A DNA stretch of 64,000 nucleotides from Psychrobacillus sp044762855 (GCF_044762855.1 NZ_JBIWFB010000004.1:62001-126000), one strand, 5' to 3'; positions 9,066 to 18,604 are shown, numbered from the stretch's first letter. Translations and numbers: made by a program. Notes: generated from the letters alone by a model not told the origin.

Positions 9066-9899
9066 TTATAATTTTCTTATAAAATCTTTTATCGTTGGGT
9101 TTATATCGCTACGTTCTTCAAAAACAAGCGTATAGTGATTGCTGTTGGATGTGATTTTGTGAATATTTTTTGCGTATTGTTGTGTTTCAATATAGGATTC
9201 AGCTAAAAATAAGGCAGGCATAGTGCCTATGCCGCCTGTTGAGTGTACTAATAAAACAGGGCATTTTACATTTGTGAATATATCAGCAGGTTTGTAATCA
9301 TAAAAGCTTTGGAAGTCTTGTCGAATTTTAGCTTCATCGGATTTATTCTCCCAATGTCCATCTACTTCAGCTATTTCATAGCGACCTACACTTTCCATAT
9401 GCTCATCCCAAACTACTCCGAGATTGCTATAGATTTTTTTTAATTCCTCTAAATATCCTTCAGCAGATTCATAATGTTTACTAATACGACTTAGAGAAGG
9501 CTCGACAATTTGACGTTGATGATCCGTGCAAGTGGCAGCGCCATCAAGTAAAATGACACCTTTTACATCATCGCGTTTGCTAGCAACATTCGCCATAATG
9601 AATCCGCCCATCGAGTAGCCCATTAAAATGGGATTTTGTATATTTAATGCATCTATCAACGCAATAATATCTTGGGTATGTTGCTCGATACCGGTATTTT
9701 CTGTAGCAGAAGAACTATTGCCGCGTCCTCGCAAGTCGACAGAAATAAAGCGATAATCATCTTTAAGTAACTCCGCGTAGTAATGTAGTTGTTTATTATT
9801 TCCTGTTAAACCATGAACACCGATTATTACATTTTTTGATCCCTCATAGTCAGCATAAGTAAGTGTACCGCCGTTAACTTCAATTGAACGATATTCCAT
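9066..9899 (-). CDS. Alpha/beta-fold hydrolase
   Basis: 277 residues. GVHGLTGNNK gives the oxyanion-hole region, GYSMGG the nucleophile elbow (S96), and a C-terminal SNHYT segment the likely catalytic histidine. There is no signal peptide, so it is cytoplasmic. It resembles epoxide hydrolase, haloperoxidase and C-C hydrolase relatives. An AAAGGAGG site precedes the ATG. It stands alone between the catabolic operon and the TetR gene and could act on esters or lactones of that pathway, but no sequence feature fixes the substrate. Confidence 0.8.
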   Translation of the reverse strand: MEYRSIEVNGGTLTYADYEGSKNVIIGVHGLTGNNKQLHYYAELLKDDYRFISVDLRGRGNSSSATENTGIEQHTQDIIALIDALNIQNPILMGYSMGGFIMANVASKRDDVKGVILLDGAATCTDHQRQIVEPSLSRISKHYESAEGYLEELKKIYSNLGVVWDEHMESVGRYEIAEVDGHWENKSDEAKIRQDFQSFYDYKPADIFTNVKCPVLLVHSTGGIGTMPALFLAESYIETQQYAKNIHKITSNSNHYTLVFEERSDINPTIKDFIRKL

Positions 9900-10009
9900 A
9901 TGTATCCTCCTTTTGTAAAAAGCCTAAAGTAATTTGTACATCAACTCTAGAAAAATGTCAAAATATTTTTACAGTGCGAGCGAATGATGGACCATGCAAA
10001 ATTAAAAAA

Positions 10010-10034
10010 GGCAGAATGCAAAATGCATTCTGCC
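10010..10034 (-). terminator. Terminator of the TetR gene
   Basis: An 11-bp perfect stem with a 3-base loop, followed by a T-run on the minus strand, lies ten bases after the TetR stop codon. Confidence 0.8.
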
Positions 10035-10043
10035 CTTCACTAT

Positions 10044-10877
10044 TTAAAAATTAAAGTAACTAAGAAGTAAATAAGAAATCCATTTGCAATGAGGATGATT
10101 GCGAATATTTTCGATTAATCCTTTTACGATTGCCAGATTTAATGAGGGATCAAGCAGATGCTGTTTTAGTAGGATCAATGATTCTTTTTCAATGGACTCC
10201 TCCATCTCCTCAATTTTTTGTGTAAGCATCTCTAATAACTGTTCGTTTGTTACTTCTTTCAGAGCGGGTTGTTCCATCGACCGAATAAAATCTTCTGAGA
10301 TGAATGCAATAGTAGCATGCTCGGCAAGTAAGTTTATTTTTTCGACAAGTGATTCAGATAGCAACTTCAAATCTAGAGGAACATTAGAGAATAGCATAAG
10401 CTTTGAATAATTGCCCATTAATCCTTTAATACAATAAACTAAATCATATTTTGTGTTGATTATTTCTTCTCCATATAAACGCTCCACCATAGATAAAGTA
10501 GCTTTATCTACTAATCTATCGTACATATACATCTTTTCAATTAGTTCTTGATTGTGAAATGTTTGGGCTTGTTCTTTCATAAGAACTTTGGCGAAGTCCG
10601 AATGTTGAGAAAAGGTTTGAAAAGTAGTATAGAAATATGTGAACAAAAGTTCATTATTTTGTGTGTTTTTGACCTTGTAGTCAATATCTGAAATAAGTTG
10701 TGTCATAAAATAGTCGATTAATGAAAAAATCAGTTCGTCTTTTGACTTGAAGGACAAGTAAAATGCCCCTTTTGAAATACCGCAATGATCAGTTATTTGT
10801 TGAACGGAAGTTGCTTCAAAACCTTGTTTCGCAAAAAGCTCTAATGCTTTTTCCATTATTAATTGTTTTTTACTCAT
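10044..10877 (-). CDS. TetR/AcrR family transcriptional regulator of the adjacent RND pump
   Basis: 277 residues from the ATG at 10877, which has an AGGAGCG site; a TTG 12 codons upstream has none. The N-terminal helix-turn-helix reads KALELFAKQGFEATSVQQI, then GISKGAFYLSFKSKDEL, the hallmark of TetR proteins. The large, otherwise unrecognised C-terminal half would bind the ligand. It is divergent from the RND transporter, and a TGAC-N6-GTCA inverted repeat lies between the two genes, inside the transporter promoter. I infer repression of the pump and probably of itself, released by a substrate of the pump, as for YerO/YerP-type pairs. Confidence 0.88.
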   Translation of the reverse strand: MSKKQLIMEKALELFAKQGFEATSVQQITDHCGISKGAFYLSFKSKDELIFSLIDYFMTQLISDIDYKVKNTQNNELLFTYFYTTFQTFSQHSDFAKVLMKEQAQTFHNQELIEKMYMYDRLVDKATLSMVERLYGEEIINTKYDLVYCIKGLMGNYSKLMLFSNVPLDLKLLSESLVEKINLLAEHATIAFISEDFIRSMEQPALKEVTNEQLLEMLTQKIEEMEESIEKESLILLKQHLLDPSLNLAIVKGLIENIRNHPHCKWISYLLLSYFNF

Positions 10878-10906
10878 AGTTTTTGTATCGCTCCTAGGTA
10901 ATATCG

Positions 10907-10938
10907 TTGACAATTGACCGATTAGTCATTAGTATAAT
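10907..10938 (+). promoter_or_regulatory. RND pump promoter with embedded TetR operator
   Basis: A TTGACA -35 box (10907-10912) is 17 bases from a TAGTAT -10 box (10930-10935); an overlapping TATAAT starts at 10933. The inverted repeat TGAC-CGATTA-GTCA (10915-10928) fills the spacer, a position where a bound TetR dimer would block RNA polymerase. Confidence 0.7.
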
Positions 10939-10977
10939 TAACGGAGCTAGATAAGTCAATTTAGGGTAGGTGTAAAA

Positions 10978-13900
10978 GTGAAAGGTTTAGTTAACTTTGT
11001 ATTAAAAAATAAGCTAGCAGTATGGTTACTTACGATAATTATTACAGTATCCGGTATTTATTCGGGTACACAAATGAAAACGGAGACAATTCCGGATATT
11101 TCTATTCCATTCTTAATGGTCATGGACGTATATCCAGGGGCAACTCCTGAACAAGTAATGGAAGATATATCGATGCCGTTAGAAAAAGCGGTGGAGAACT
11201 TAGAAAATGTAAAATCTGTTTATTCTAATTCTTACTCGAATATGGCAAATATTCAAGTAGAGTACGAATATGGGATAGATATGGATGAAGCGAAACGTGC
11301 TTTGCAATCTGCATTAGATGCAGTGGATTTATCAGAAGGGGCACAAGCACCATCTATTACTGCGATTAGCATGAATATGATGCCGGTTGTGGCATTAAGT
11401 GTGAGTAGCACTACAGAAGATATCGTTGACTTGACATCAACGGTAGAAGATCTATTGCTTCCAAAAATCGAAAAAATTGATGGCGTTGCATCTGCTACTA
11501 TTACAGGTCAACATATTGAAGAAGTTCAGCTTACCTATGATGAAGAAAAGATGGCCGAACTTGGTATATCAGAAGATGATGTCAAACAAATGATTCAAGC
11601 GAGCGATTTAGCTGTTTCATTAGGTTTATATGAATTTGAAGAAGGTGAACAAGCAGTCGCGGTAGATGGTAAGTTTATGACAGCTGATGAGCTAAAAGAA
11701 ATGCTTATCCCTGTTACGCCAACAGCCGAAAATCCATCTCCATTCGTAAAACTTATTGACATTGCTACGATCGAAGTAGTAGGTAAAGTACAATCTGTTT
11801 CACGTACAAATGGTGAAAATGCGATTGCTATTCAAATAGTTAAAGGACAACAAGCGAATACAGTAGACGTTGTAAACGCTGTGAAGGATTTAGTTGAAGA
11901 AGAAAAGGCAGCTATCGATGGGATTATCATCGATATATCACTAGATCAAGGTGCGCCAATTGAAGCTTCGATTAGTACGATGATTGAAAAAGCGTTATTT
12001 GGTGGTTTGATTGCAGTATTAATCATTCTGCTATTCCTACGTGATTTTAAATCTACTATTATTTCTATCGTTTCCATTCCAGTTTCGATTTTCATGGCAT
12101 TACTACTATTAAACTGGATGGATATTACGTTAAATATGATGACGTTAGGTGCAATTACGGTTGCAATCGGACGTGTAATAGATGACTCTATCGTAGTAGT
12201 GGAGAATATCTATCGTCGTCTACATTTGAAGTCAGAGAAATTAACTGGTCGTGCCCTTGTACGGGAAGCAACGATTGAAATGTTCAAACCAATCATGTCC
12301 TCTACATTAGTAACCGTAGCGGTATTCGCACCACTTATTTTCGTGGGTGGTATGGTCGGTGAGTTGTTCATGCCTTTCGCATTAACGATGACATTTGCAC
12401 TTGCAGCATCATTAGTAGTTGCGATTACGATAGTTCCTGCTTTATCTCACTTCTTATTTAAGAAAAAGTTATATGGTGAAAAAACAGAAAGTAGCCATAA
12501 AGAAGCAGGTAAAATGGCGAACGGCTACAAAGGTATTCTTAACTGGAGTTTAAATCATAAAGTTATTACTTCTCTTATTGCCATTGTTCTATTAGCTGGA
12601 AGTGTGGCACTAACGCCATTAATCGGTTTCAGTTTCATGGGCAGTGAAGAAGAAAAAGTAATGTATCTAACATATACGCCAGAAGCGGGCGAGTTAAAAG
12701 AAGAAACTTTGGAAAACGTAGGGGTAGTCGAGGAAGAACTATTAAAACGTGATGATATTGATATCGTTCAATTATCTATTACGGATAGTGCTGATCAGAT
12801 GACAGCGATGATGGGTGGAGGAGCAGGCGGTGCATTAATGTACCTAATCTTTGACCCTGACATGAAAGACTTCCCAGAAGTACGGACGGAAATTGAAGAC
12901 TATGTGTTTAACATTGGTCAAACTGGCGAATGGAAGAGCCAAAACTTCACTTCTATGTCGATGTCTACAAACGAAGTTAGCTACACTTTCTACAGTGAAG
13001 ATTTAGATAAACTAAATGAAGCAGTAAAAATGGTAGAAGACGTTATGAGTGAAAATGACGGCTTAGAAGACGTTTCTTCAAGTGCAGAGGATGCATATGT
13101 TGAATATACATTCAATGTAGAGCAAGACGAACTTCTGCAATATGGCTTAACAACTGGTCAAATTGTCATGATGTTAAACCCAAACAAAACACAAGACGTT
13201 TTAACGACTGTTGAAAAAGACGGAGATACATTACAAGTAATTGTTCAGCAAGAACAAGCTACTCAACCTAAATCTGTCGATGATATTTTAGCAACGGAAG
13301 TACCTACAGCACTTGGTACAACGATGAAACTTTCTGAGCTTGTAACTGTTGAAGAAGGTACAACATTGAATACACTTGCACGAAGTAAAGGGGAGTATTA
13401 CGCAACAGTTTCAGGTACGATTCTAGGAGCGGACATTTCTAAAGCTACATCAGAAGTGGATAAGGCAATTGATAAATTAGATTTGCCTAAAGGTGTTACG
13501 ATTGACACTGCAGGTGCGGCTGCAGATATGGAAGAGACATTTACACAACTGATTGTTGCAATGCTTGCAGCAATTGCGATCGTGTACTTTATCCTTGTTG
13601 TTACATTCCGTGAAGGTGTTGCACCGTTTGCGATTCTATTCTCGTTACCATTTGCAGTAATTGGTTCGTTTGTAGGCTTATTAATCGCAGGCGAAACAAT
13701 CTCTGTATCTGTTATGATGGGTCTATTAATGTTAATCGGTATCGTTGTAACGAATGCGATTGTTTTAGTGGATCGTATTGTGCATATGGAGCGTGATGGT
13801 ATGACAATGCGCGAAGCGATTTTAGAAGCGGGTGGCACTCGTTTACGTCCAATCCTTATGACGGCAATTGCAACTATTGGTGCATTAATCCCGTTAGCAC

Positions 13901-14064
13901 TTGGATCTGGTGGCGGAGGCGGTCTCATCTCGAAAGGGTTAGGTATTACGGTAATCGGTGGGTTAGTAAGTTCCACTTTATTAACATTAATCGTTGTACC
14001 AATTGTGTATGAGATGCTATCCAAACTATTCAAGAAAAATCGTAAAGAAATAGAAGAAAACTAA
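10978..14064 (+). CDS. RND-family efflux transporter (AcrB/SwrC-like)
   Basis: 1028 residues, full length for a hydrophobe/amphiphile efflux RND protein: an N-terminal membrane segment, two large extracytoplasmic loops and two blocks of membrane helices. The proton-relay aspartates are D402 and D403 in AIGRVIDDSIVVVENIYR. It should export drugs, bile-like compounds or lipopeptides using the proton gradient. The start is GTG behind GGTAGGTG. No separate membrane-fusion protein or outer-membrane channel is encoded, as expected in a Gram-positive such as the SwrC/YerP system. It is controlled by the divergent TetR gene and followed by its own terminator. Confidence 0.93.
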   Translation: MKGLVNFVLKNKLAVWLLTIIITVSGIYSGTQMKTETIPDISIPFLMVMDVYPGATPEQVMEDISMPLEKAVENLENVKSVYSNSYSNMANIQVEYEYGIDMDEAKRALQSALDAVDLSEGAQAPSITAISMNMMPVVALSVSSTTEDIVDLTSTVEDLLLPKIEKIDGVASATITGQHIEEVQLTYDEEKMAELGISEDDVKQMIQASDLAVSLGLYEFEEGEQAVAVDGKFMTADELKEMLIPVTPTAENPSPFVKLIDIATIEVVGKVQSVSRTNGENAIAIQIVKGQQANTVDVVNAVKDLVEEEKAAIDGIIIDISLDQGAPIEASISTMIEKALFGGLIAVLIILLFLRDFKSTIISIVSIPVSIFMALLLLNWMDITLNMMTLGAITVAIGRVIDDSIVVVENIYRRLHLKSEKLTGRALVREATIEMFKPIMSSTLVTVAVFAPLIFVGGMVGELFMPFALTMTFALAASLVVAITIVPALSHFLFKKKLYGEKTESSHKEAGKMANGYKGILNWSLNHKVITSLIAIVLLAGSVALTPLIGFSFMGSEEEKVMYLTYTPEAGELKEETLENVGVVEEELLKRDDIDIVQLSITDSADQMTAMMGGGAGGALMYLIFDPDMKDFPEVRTEIEDYVFNIGQTGEWKSQNFTSMSMSTNEVSYTFYSEDLDKLNEAVKMVEDVMSENDGLEDVSSSAEDAYVEYTFNVEQDELLQYGLTTGQIVMMLNPNKTQDVLTTVEKDGDTLQVIVQQEQATQPKSVDDILATEVPTALGTTMKLSELVTVEEGTTLNTLARSKGEYYATVSGTILGADISKATSEVDKAIDKLDLPKGVTIDTAGAAADMEETFTQLIVAMLAAIAIVYFILVVTFREGVAPFAILFSLPFAVIGSFVGLLIAGETISVSVMMGLLMLIGIVVTNAIVLVDRIVHMERDGMTMREAILEAGGTRLRPILMTAIATIGALIPLALGSGGGGGLISKGLGITVIGGLVSSTLLTLIVVPIVYEMLSKLFKKNRKEIEEN

Positions 14065-14070
14065 TATATT

Positions 14071-14110
14071 AGCCCGACAAGATGAAAGATCGTCTTGTTG
14101 GGCTTTGTTT
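14071..14110 (+). terminator. Terminator of the RND transporter gene
   Basis: A 12-bp stem (14071-14082 with 14093-14104, one G-T pair) is followed by TTTGTTTTT. Confidence 0.85.
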
Positions 14111-14216
14111 TTCGACAAGATTATTTCTTGGGAAATAATTATATCGAAAATTGTAAGAATACTCAGACGAATAAAAGGGAAAGACAGTTAGTTGTAATAG
14201 AAAAAGAAGTGTTTCA

Positions 14217-15419
14217 TCATGCGAGTTCTTTTCGATAAGTATGATAAGCAACTAATAAACAGACGCTTAGGAAAACAATAAAGAATACTGTAAGGACTAT
14301 TAAGGCATGCCCAAGTCCCGCTTGTAATTTCCCACCGTAATAAAGCAGTGTTCTCATCCCATCGACCATATAGCGTGTAGGTAAAATTGTACTGAAGAAA
14401 CGATGGACAAACGGTAATGTGGTTATAGGAACTGCGCCTCCACTCGAAAAAATACCCATGATATTGATTGGGAACATAACTAGAATCCCCCACCTACCAA
14501 GAAACAATCCAATAAGTTTGAATTGGAAATACATCGTCATGCAACATAAGAAAGTAAATAAGAAAATTAGCCAAATACTTGTAGTATGGGAGCTTCCGAA
14601 AAAGATAAATACTGCTATTTGCAATATGAAAGCAACAATAGCAGCCAAAAATACTCCTAGAATGAGTTCTGTTATAAGTACTTTTGAGTTGCTTAATAGA
14701 TGATCTTTACTTCTAAGTGATGCGACAATATTTTTGACGTAGGCAGAGACCATATTGACACCCATAAGTCCTGAAATGGATGTAATTAGAATAAGCATAA
14801 ATGGCGTCATTCCCTTATTGGAGTTTTCGGGAAGACCTAGCACGTTTTTCATCTTAAATTGAATTGGATTTTCTACTAAAGAGGCCATTTTAGGATGAAC
14901 TCGTATATCTTTTTTGATTAATTCCCTTTGTAAATGTTGACTCACATTGGTGGTTGCAGCGTTAGCCACCATTTTAAGTGCGTTTGTCGCTATCATGGTT
15001 GTCGACTGACCTCCGCCTTCATTTAATAAAATTTCTATTTGAACGGCTTGCCCTTCTGTTTTTCCTAACATTAGAGCATTATGCAACTCCGTGAGTCCTT
15101 GAGAATAGTTAGAAGGAATGATTAACGCACCATACGCTTGATTGTCCTTTAATTCTTTTAATGCCATTTGTTTATTTGCTACGATTCTCCAATAAAAAGT
15201 ATGTCCGTTTTGCGTTTGAATAAGGCTATCTCCAATTTCCTTGGCTGTAGTGAAAGAAGATGTACCAGTATCTTCATCGACAATGATAAGAGGAAAATTA
15301 GTTAACCTTTGCGAAGGTCCGCCAAATACAGGTAAATAAATACTAATCATGCATAACATAAGAAATGCAACCATCCAAATGGGTGTCCAAGTAGCTTTTA
15401 TTTTGAGTAGCCTTTTCAA
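14217..15419 (-). CDS. ABC-2/YhgE-Pip-like membrane permease
   Basis: 400 residues from a TTG at 15419 placed after AGGAGG; the frame upstream is open but lacks a ribosome site. One membrane helix near residues 10-30 is followed by a roughly 180-residue extracytoplasmic region (NFPLIIVDEDTG, AYGALIIPSNYSQGL) and then about five C-terminal helices. This is the layout of ABC-2 permeases of the YhgE/Pip and DUF3533 type, which move drugs or surface proteins. No ATPase gene is adjacent. It is divergent from a MarR regulator over a palindromic operator, which implies co-regulation. The substrate is unknown. Confidence 0.75.
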   Translation of the reverse strand: MKRLLKIKATWTPIWMVAFLMLCMISIYLPVFGGPSQRLTNFPLIIVDEDTGTSSFTTAKEIGDSLIQTQNGHTFYWRIVANKQMALKELKDNQAYGALIIPSNYSQGLTELHNALMLGKTEGQAVQIEILLNEGGGQSTTMIATNALKMVANAATTNVSQHLQRELIKKDIRVHPKMASLVENPIQFKMKNVLGLPENSNKGMTPFMLILITSISGLMGVNMVSAYVKNIVASLRSKDHLLSNSKVLITELILGVFLAAIVAFILQIAVFIFFGSSHTTSIWLIFLFTFLCCMTMYFQFKLIGLFLGRWGILVMFPINIMGIFSSGGAVPITTLPFVHRFFSTILPTRYMVDGMRTLLYYGGKLQAGLGHALIVLTVFFIVFLSVCLLVAYHTYRKELA

Positions 15420-15529
15420 TGCTATATTCCTCCTAAAGATGAAGTTAACTAATAGCGGATATTCCTGTATATTGAGTTGTAAAAGATTAGTATGAGTAGA
15501 AAAGTGAATTTTATTTAGTTGAAGTAGGG

Positions 15530-15580
15530 TAGACAATTCCAATTAAACGTTATATAATATTAGTTAGTTTCACTAACTAA
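15530..15580 (+). promoter_or_regulatory. MarR promoter and palindromic operator
   Basis: TAGACA (15530-15535), a 17-base spacer and TATAAT (15553-15558) form a good promoter for marR. Immediately downstream, TTAGTTAG-TTTCA-CTAACTAA (15560-15580) is a perfect inverted repeat with 8-bp arms over the expected transcription start, a typical MarR dimer site that also faces the divergent permease gene. Confidence 0.75.
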
Positions 15581-15599
15581 TTAAAAAGAAGGTGATTTC

Positions 15600-16013
15600 A
15601 TGGAGCCATACAAACAACTTTTTAATGAATATATAAATATGTATCGACCATATATAAATCGATTGAATGGATTATTAACATCATTTAATCTAACAACTGC
15701 CCAATGGTCTATCATGTTTCTCATTTTTCGAGAAGGAGCCAAGACAATCGGCGACATCTCGCTACATCAAAACGTGGAAAAGCCGACCACGACAAAACTG
15801 GTTCAAAAATTAGTCGAACTTGGATATGTAGAAATTCAAGTTGGAAGTGATAAAAGGGTAAAAATTGTTCAGTTATCGGATGAGGGACTGAACGTATATG
15901 GTCAAGTACGGGTAAAAATTGATCATTTCCAAAGAGACTTATCAGAAGGTATATCAGATGAGGAGAGACTGGTCGTGGCACGAGTTTTAAAAGAAATTTC
16001 TAGTAAATTATAA
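15600..16013 (+). CDS. MarR family transcriptional regulator
   Basis: 137 residues with a winged helix: TAQWSIMFLIFREGAKTIGD, recognition helix region NVEKPTTTKLVQKL, and a wing VEIQVGSDKRVKIVQLSDEG. MarR proteins are dimeric repressors released by phenolic or drug-like ligands. An AAGAAGGTGA site precedes the ATG. The palindrome just upstream suggests that it represses itself and the divergent permease, and the MFS transporter gene 20 bases downstream is probably in the same transcript. That makes a small efflux regulon. Confidence 0.9.
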   Translation: MEPYKQLFNEYINMYRPYINRLNGLLTSFNLTTAQWSIMFLIFREGAKTIGDISLHQNVEKPTTTKLVQKLVELGYVEIQVGSDKRVKIVQLSDEGLNVYGQVRVKIDHFQRDLSEGISDEERLVVARVLKEISSKL

Positions 16014-16033
16014 GTAAATAAAGGATGAGATGG

Positions 16034-17212
16034 ATGCAAAAAGAAAAATTATGGACGAAGGATTTTATTTCTATAACAGTAGTCAATTTCGTCTTGATGC
16101 TTTCGATGTATTTGCTATTAGTGACGATGGCGACATATACAACGGAAACATATAATGCTTCGGCAAGTACAGCAGGTTTAGTTGCTAGTATTTTTATCAT
16201 CGGTTCATTAATAGGCCGATTATTTGGTGGGAAACAAATTGCAAAAATAGGTAGTAAGAAAATGCTTATATGTGGGATTATTATTTTTAGTATTGTGACG
16301 GTATTTTATTTTATCCCTACTAATCTTTATGTATTAATACTTATTCGACTTTTACATGGTATTGGTGTAGGTCTTGCCACTACTGCAACCGGTACAATTG
16401 TGTCCCAAGTTATCCCCGTTAGCAGAAGTGGGGAAGGAATCAGCTATTTTAGTTTAAGTGCAGTTTTATCCACAGCTATTGGGCCACTGATCGGGCTTGC
16501 ACTAATAGCTTCTTTTGGTTACACGAGTATTTTTATATTTTCATTAGTGATGGGGATTATTAGTTTACTCCTTGCACTTCCAGTGAAGGCACCACAAATT
16601 GAGTATGTAGCAAGTGCTGAAAGTACAGGATTTAAGTTATCTAGCTTTTTTGAATCCCGAGCAATGCCGGTATCAATTGCTATGTTAGTCATGGCCTTGG
16701 CTTATTCTGGTATCCTATCTTTTATCACGACATATGCTGCAGAAATTGATCTAGTGAAAGCAGGAAGTTTTTACTTCCTCGTTTATGCACTTATTATATT
16801 AATTTCACGTCCGTTTACAGGCAAGATGTTGGATAGTAGAGGTGGTAATAGTGTCGCTTATCCGGCGTTAGTATTATTTGCAGTCGGAATGCTATTACTT
16901 AGCCAAGCGCATAGCAGTTTCATTTTCTTGTTGGCAGCTGCGTTTATAGGATTAGGTTATGGTAATTTTCAATCGACTACGCAAGCACTTGCCATCAAAG
17001 TAACACCACCTCACCGCATGGGACTGGCGAATTCTACGTATTTTATCTTCCTAGACTTGGGTCTTGGATTAGGACCTTTCTTATTAGGTTATTTGGTTCC
17101 TGTAGTTGGCTTTAGAGGATTATATTTATCGTTAGTGGCGCTCATTGTGATTGGGATTTTCGTTTATTATGCGCTGCATGGTAAAAGAGACAAGGAAATT
17201 CTTCAATCTTAA
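16034..17212 (+). CDS. MFS transporter, drug-efflux type
   Basis: 392 residues with about twelve hydrophobic segments. The motif between helices 2 and 3 (GRLFGGKQIAKIGSKKML) corresponds to the MFS A-motif, and RLLHGIGVGLATTATGTI to the TM4 region. The ATG at 16034 is used because AAAGGATG has proper spacing to it and not to the ATG nine bases earlier. It follows marR closely and is followed by a strong terminator, so the two form an operon. It probably exports small toxic molecules by proton antiport; the substrate is unknown. Confidence 0.87.
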   Translation: MQKEKLWTKDFISITVVNFVLMLSMYLLLVTMATYTTETYNASASTAGLVASIFIIGSLIGRLFGGKQIAKIGSKKMLICGIIIFSIVTVFYFIPTNLYVLILIRLLHGIGVGLATTATGTIVSQVIPVSRSGEGISYFSLSAVLSTAIGPLIGLALIASFGYTSIFIFSLVMGIISLLLALPVKAPQIEYVASAESTGFKLSSFFESRAMPVSIAMLVMALAYSGILSFITTYAAEIDLVKAGSFYFLVYALIILISRPFTGKMLDSRGGNSVAYPALVLFAVGMLLLSQAHSSFIFLLAAAFIGLGYGNFQSTTQALAIKVTPPHRMGLANSTYFIFLDLGLGLGPFLLGYLVPVVGFRGLYLSLVALIVIGIFVYYALHGKRDKEILQS

Positions 17213-17218
17213 TATAAT

Positions 17219-17265
17219 CATGAAAAATCCTGTGTAGAAATTATACATAGGATTTTTCATGTCCT
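17219..17265 (+). terminator. Terminator of the marR-MFS operon
   Basis: An 18-bp stem (17219-17236 with 17244-17261, one G-T pair) begins a few bases after the stop codon. Confidence 0.85.
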
Positions 17266-17341
17266 AGGAAATTCGAAAACTTACGTGGATAAGTGTTTAT
17301 ATGTAATCTAAGCAAGTTATGCTATTTTTGAAAGATCGCAG

Positions 17342-18135
17342 TATAGGGAAAATACGTCATAGTGAGTTGTATGCAGTGTCCGCAGGGATTTTCGTAGCAG
17401 GGCGGACGCTTTCCGGGGGGTGAGTGATGAGCCTTCACCGCCGCGCCTACGCGCGTACGTTGTGAAGTCTCATCTTACTCACTTAATCCCTTCGGAGTCG
17501 CCGCCCTGCTGCGAAAATCCAATGATAAAACACTGACTTATCAGTGTCCGAAATTAACAATAAGTGGTTGAATGAGCCAATTTCAACAGTGTGCGTGACA
17601 ATCACAACTCCGAACATTACAATGCTCACCCCGAAAGAGAAAACATGGCAGCTGAACACGACAACCCCAGTCTATCCGATACTAGCTTGCGTGCTCAGAT
17701 GGCTTTATAACGTATTGTTCCAATAATATATAGAAATTATAGTCGTCTCACCCTAAGTAAAGAGCTGATTTAAGGATTTAGTTGCTTTCATCGGCTATTT
17801 GATTGCTTTCGTGATGATTTGATTGCTTTCAGAATGGAATTGATTGCTTTCAATGAATGGTTGGTTGCTCTAAGCCATTTACTGGATAAAATAGGGCCAT
17901 AAAATGTAGGAAGCTTTGTTATTAGCATGCAAATATTGAATAAGCAAGTGATTTCCATTGATTTTCGCTGCAAGCGTCGACTCCAGCCGAGGCCAACAGG
18001 ATGTTGGTTACGAAGGCGTTGCCACACGATGTGGCGTTCTTAGCCTTTGGTCCTCTGACTGAGCAAAATGAGCCATCTCAGGCGTACGACTGCATCGAAA
18101 ATCACTGCGGTCGCTAAGACGCACTATCCCTATTA
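17342..18135. repeat. Composite intergenic repeat, copy A
   Basis: A non-coding element also present at 22918-23570 and 63210-63779. It begins with TATAGGGAAAATACGTC and ends with the inverted form of AATAGGGATAGTGCGTC, so it has imperfect terminal inverted repeats. Inside are a 20-bp stem (17386-17405 with 17501-17520) around a conserved 95-base core, a small ACACTGA/TCAGTGT hairpin (17530-17547), and a five-unit array with a 21-base period (17777-17880). Unlike the other copies it ends with a second module in reverse orientation (about 17950-18135) that matches part of copy B. No transposase or convincing ORF is present, so it looks like a non-autonomous element. The flank 17266-17341 shows weak similarity to the other copies' left flanks. 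Confidence 0.8.
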
Positions 18136-18314
18136 TGTGCAACATCCCATTGATGTAAATCATTTCTTTTGCAATATCGGGGCACTGACAGGTGCTTGCT
18201 TTTATATTTCATGCCATTAATGATATCCTTGTTTTCAACATATAAAAGTGGATAAGCGTGCATACAATTTAGAGGAGATGATAAGGTAACTTATAGGGAA
18301 GAGGGTAGTTAATA

Positions 18315-18581
18315 CTGATTGAAAAAGCACTTCTTTTGATAATTATATTGAGAATTTTTTCCGGAAGTATTGATATAGGTGCCGCGATGCTGATGTTAAA
18401 ATTTAATGATTTGGAAAAAGCCTTTTACATTAACACATTACTAGCTTTAGTAGGTCCATGCATTTTAATCATTACGACAGGAATCGCTCTATTTGGACTA
18501 GCTGAAAAGATTTCGTTAACAAGAATGATATGTCTTTTTGGTGGTATCTTCCTCATTCTTTATAGTTTGAAATCAAATTAA
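18315..18581 (+). CDS. YqhV-like small membrane protein (DUF2619)
   Basis: About 81-88 residues with three hydrophobic segments (LRIFSGSIDIGAAMLML, INTLLALVGPCILIITTG, LFGGIFLILYSL). The pattern matches Bacillus YqhV/DUF2619 proteins, whose function is unknown and which are encoded near spoIIIA in B. subtilis. There is no ATG start. A CTG at 18315 has GAGGG 9 bases upstream and gives the expected EKALLL-type N-terminus; the alternative is a TTG at 18336 without a clear site. It is isolated here between a repeat element and the PadR operon, with its own terminator. Confidence 0.7.
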   Translation: MIEKALLLIIILRIFSGSIDIGAAMLMLKFNDLEKAFYINTLLALVGPCILIITTGIALFGLAEKISLTRMICLFGGIFLILYSLKSN

Positions 18582-18604
18582 GTTTAATATCTAGCAGTTT
18601 CTAA

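Noticed and set aside
13398..14033. 211-codon frame opposite the RND gene
   Set aside because: It lies wholly within a strongly supported gene on the other strand and has the low-complexity Ile/Thr/Pro composition of a shadow frame.
17544..17726. 60-codon open frame within repeat copy A
   Set aside because: No ribosome site, no family resemblance, and the frame is not kept in the other copies.
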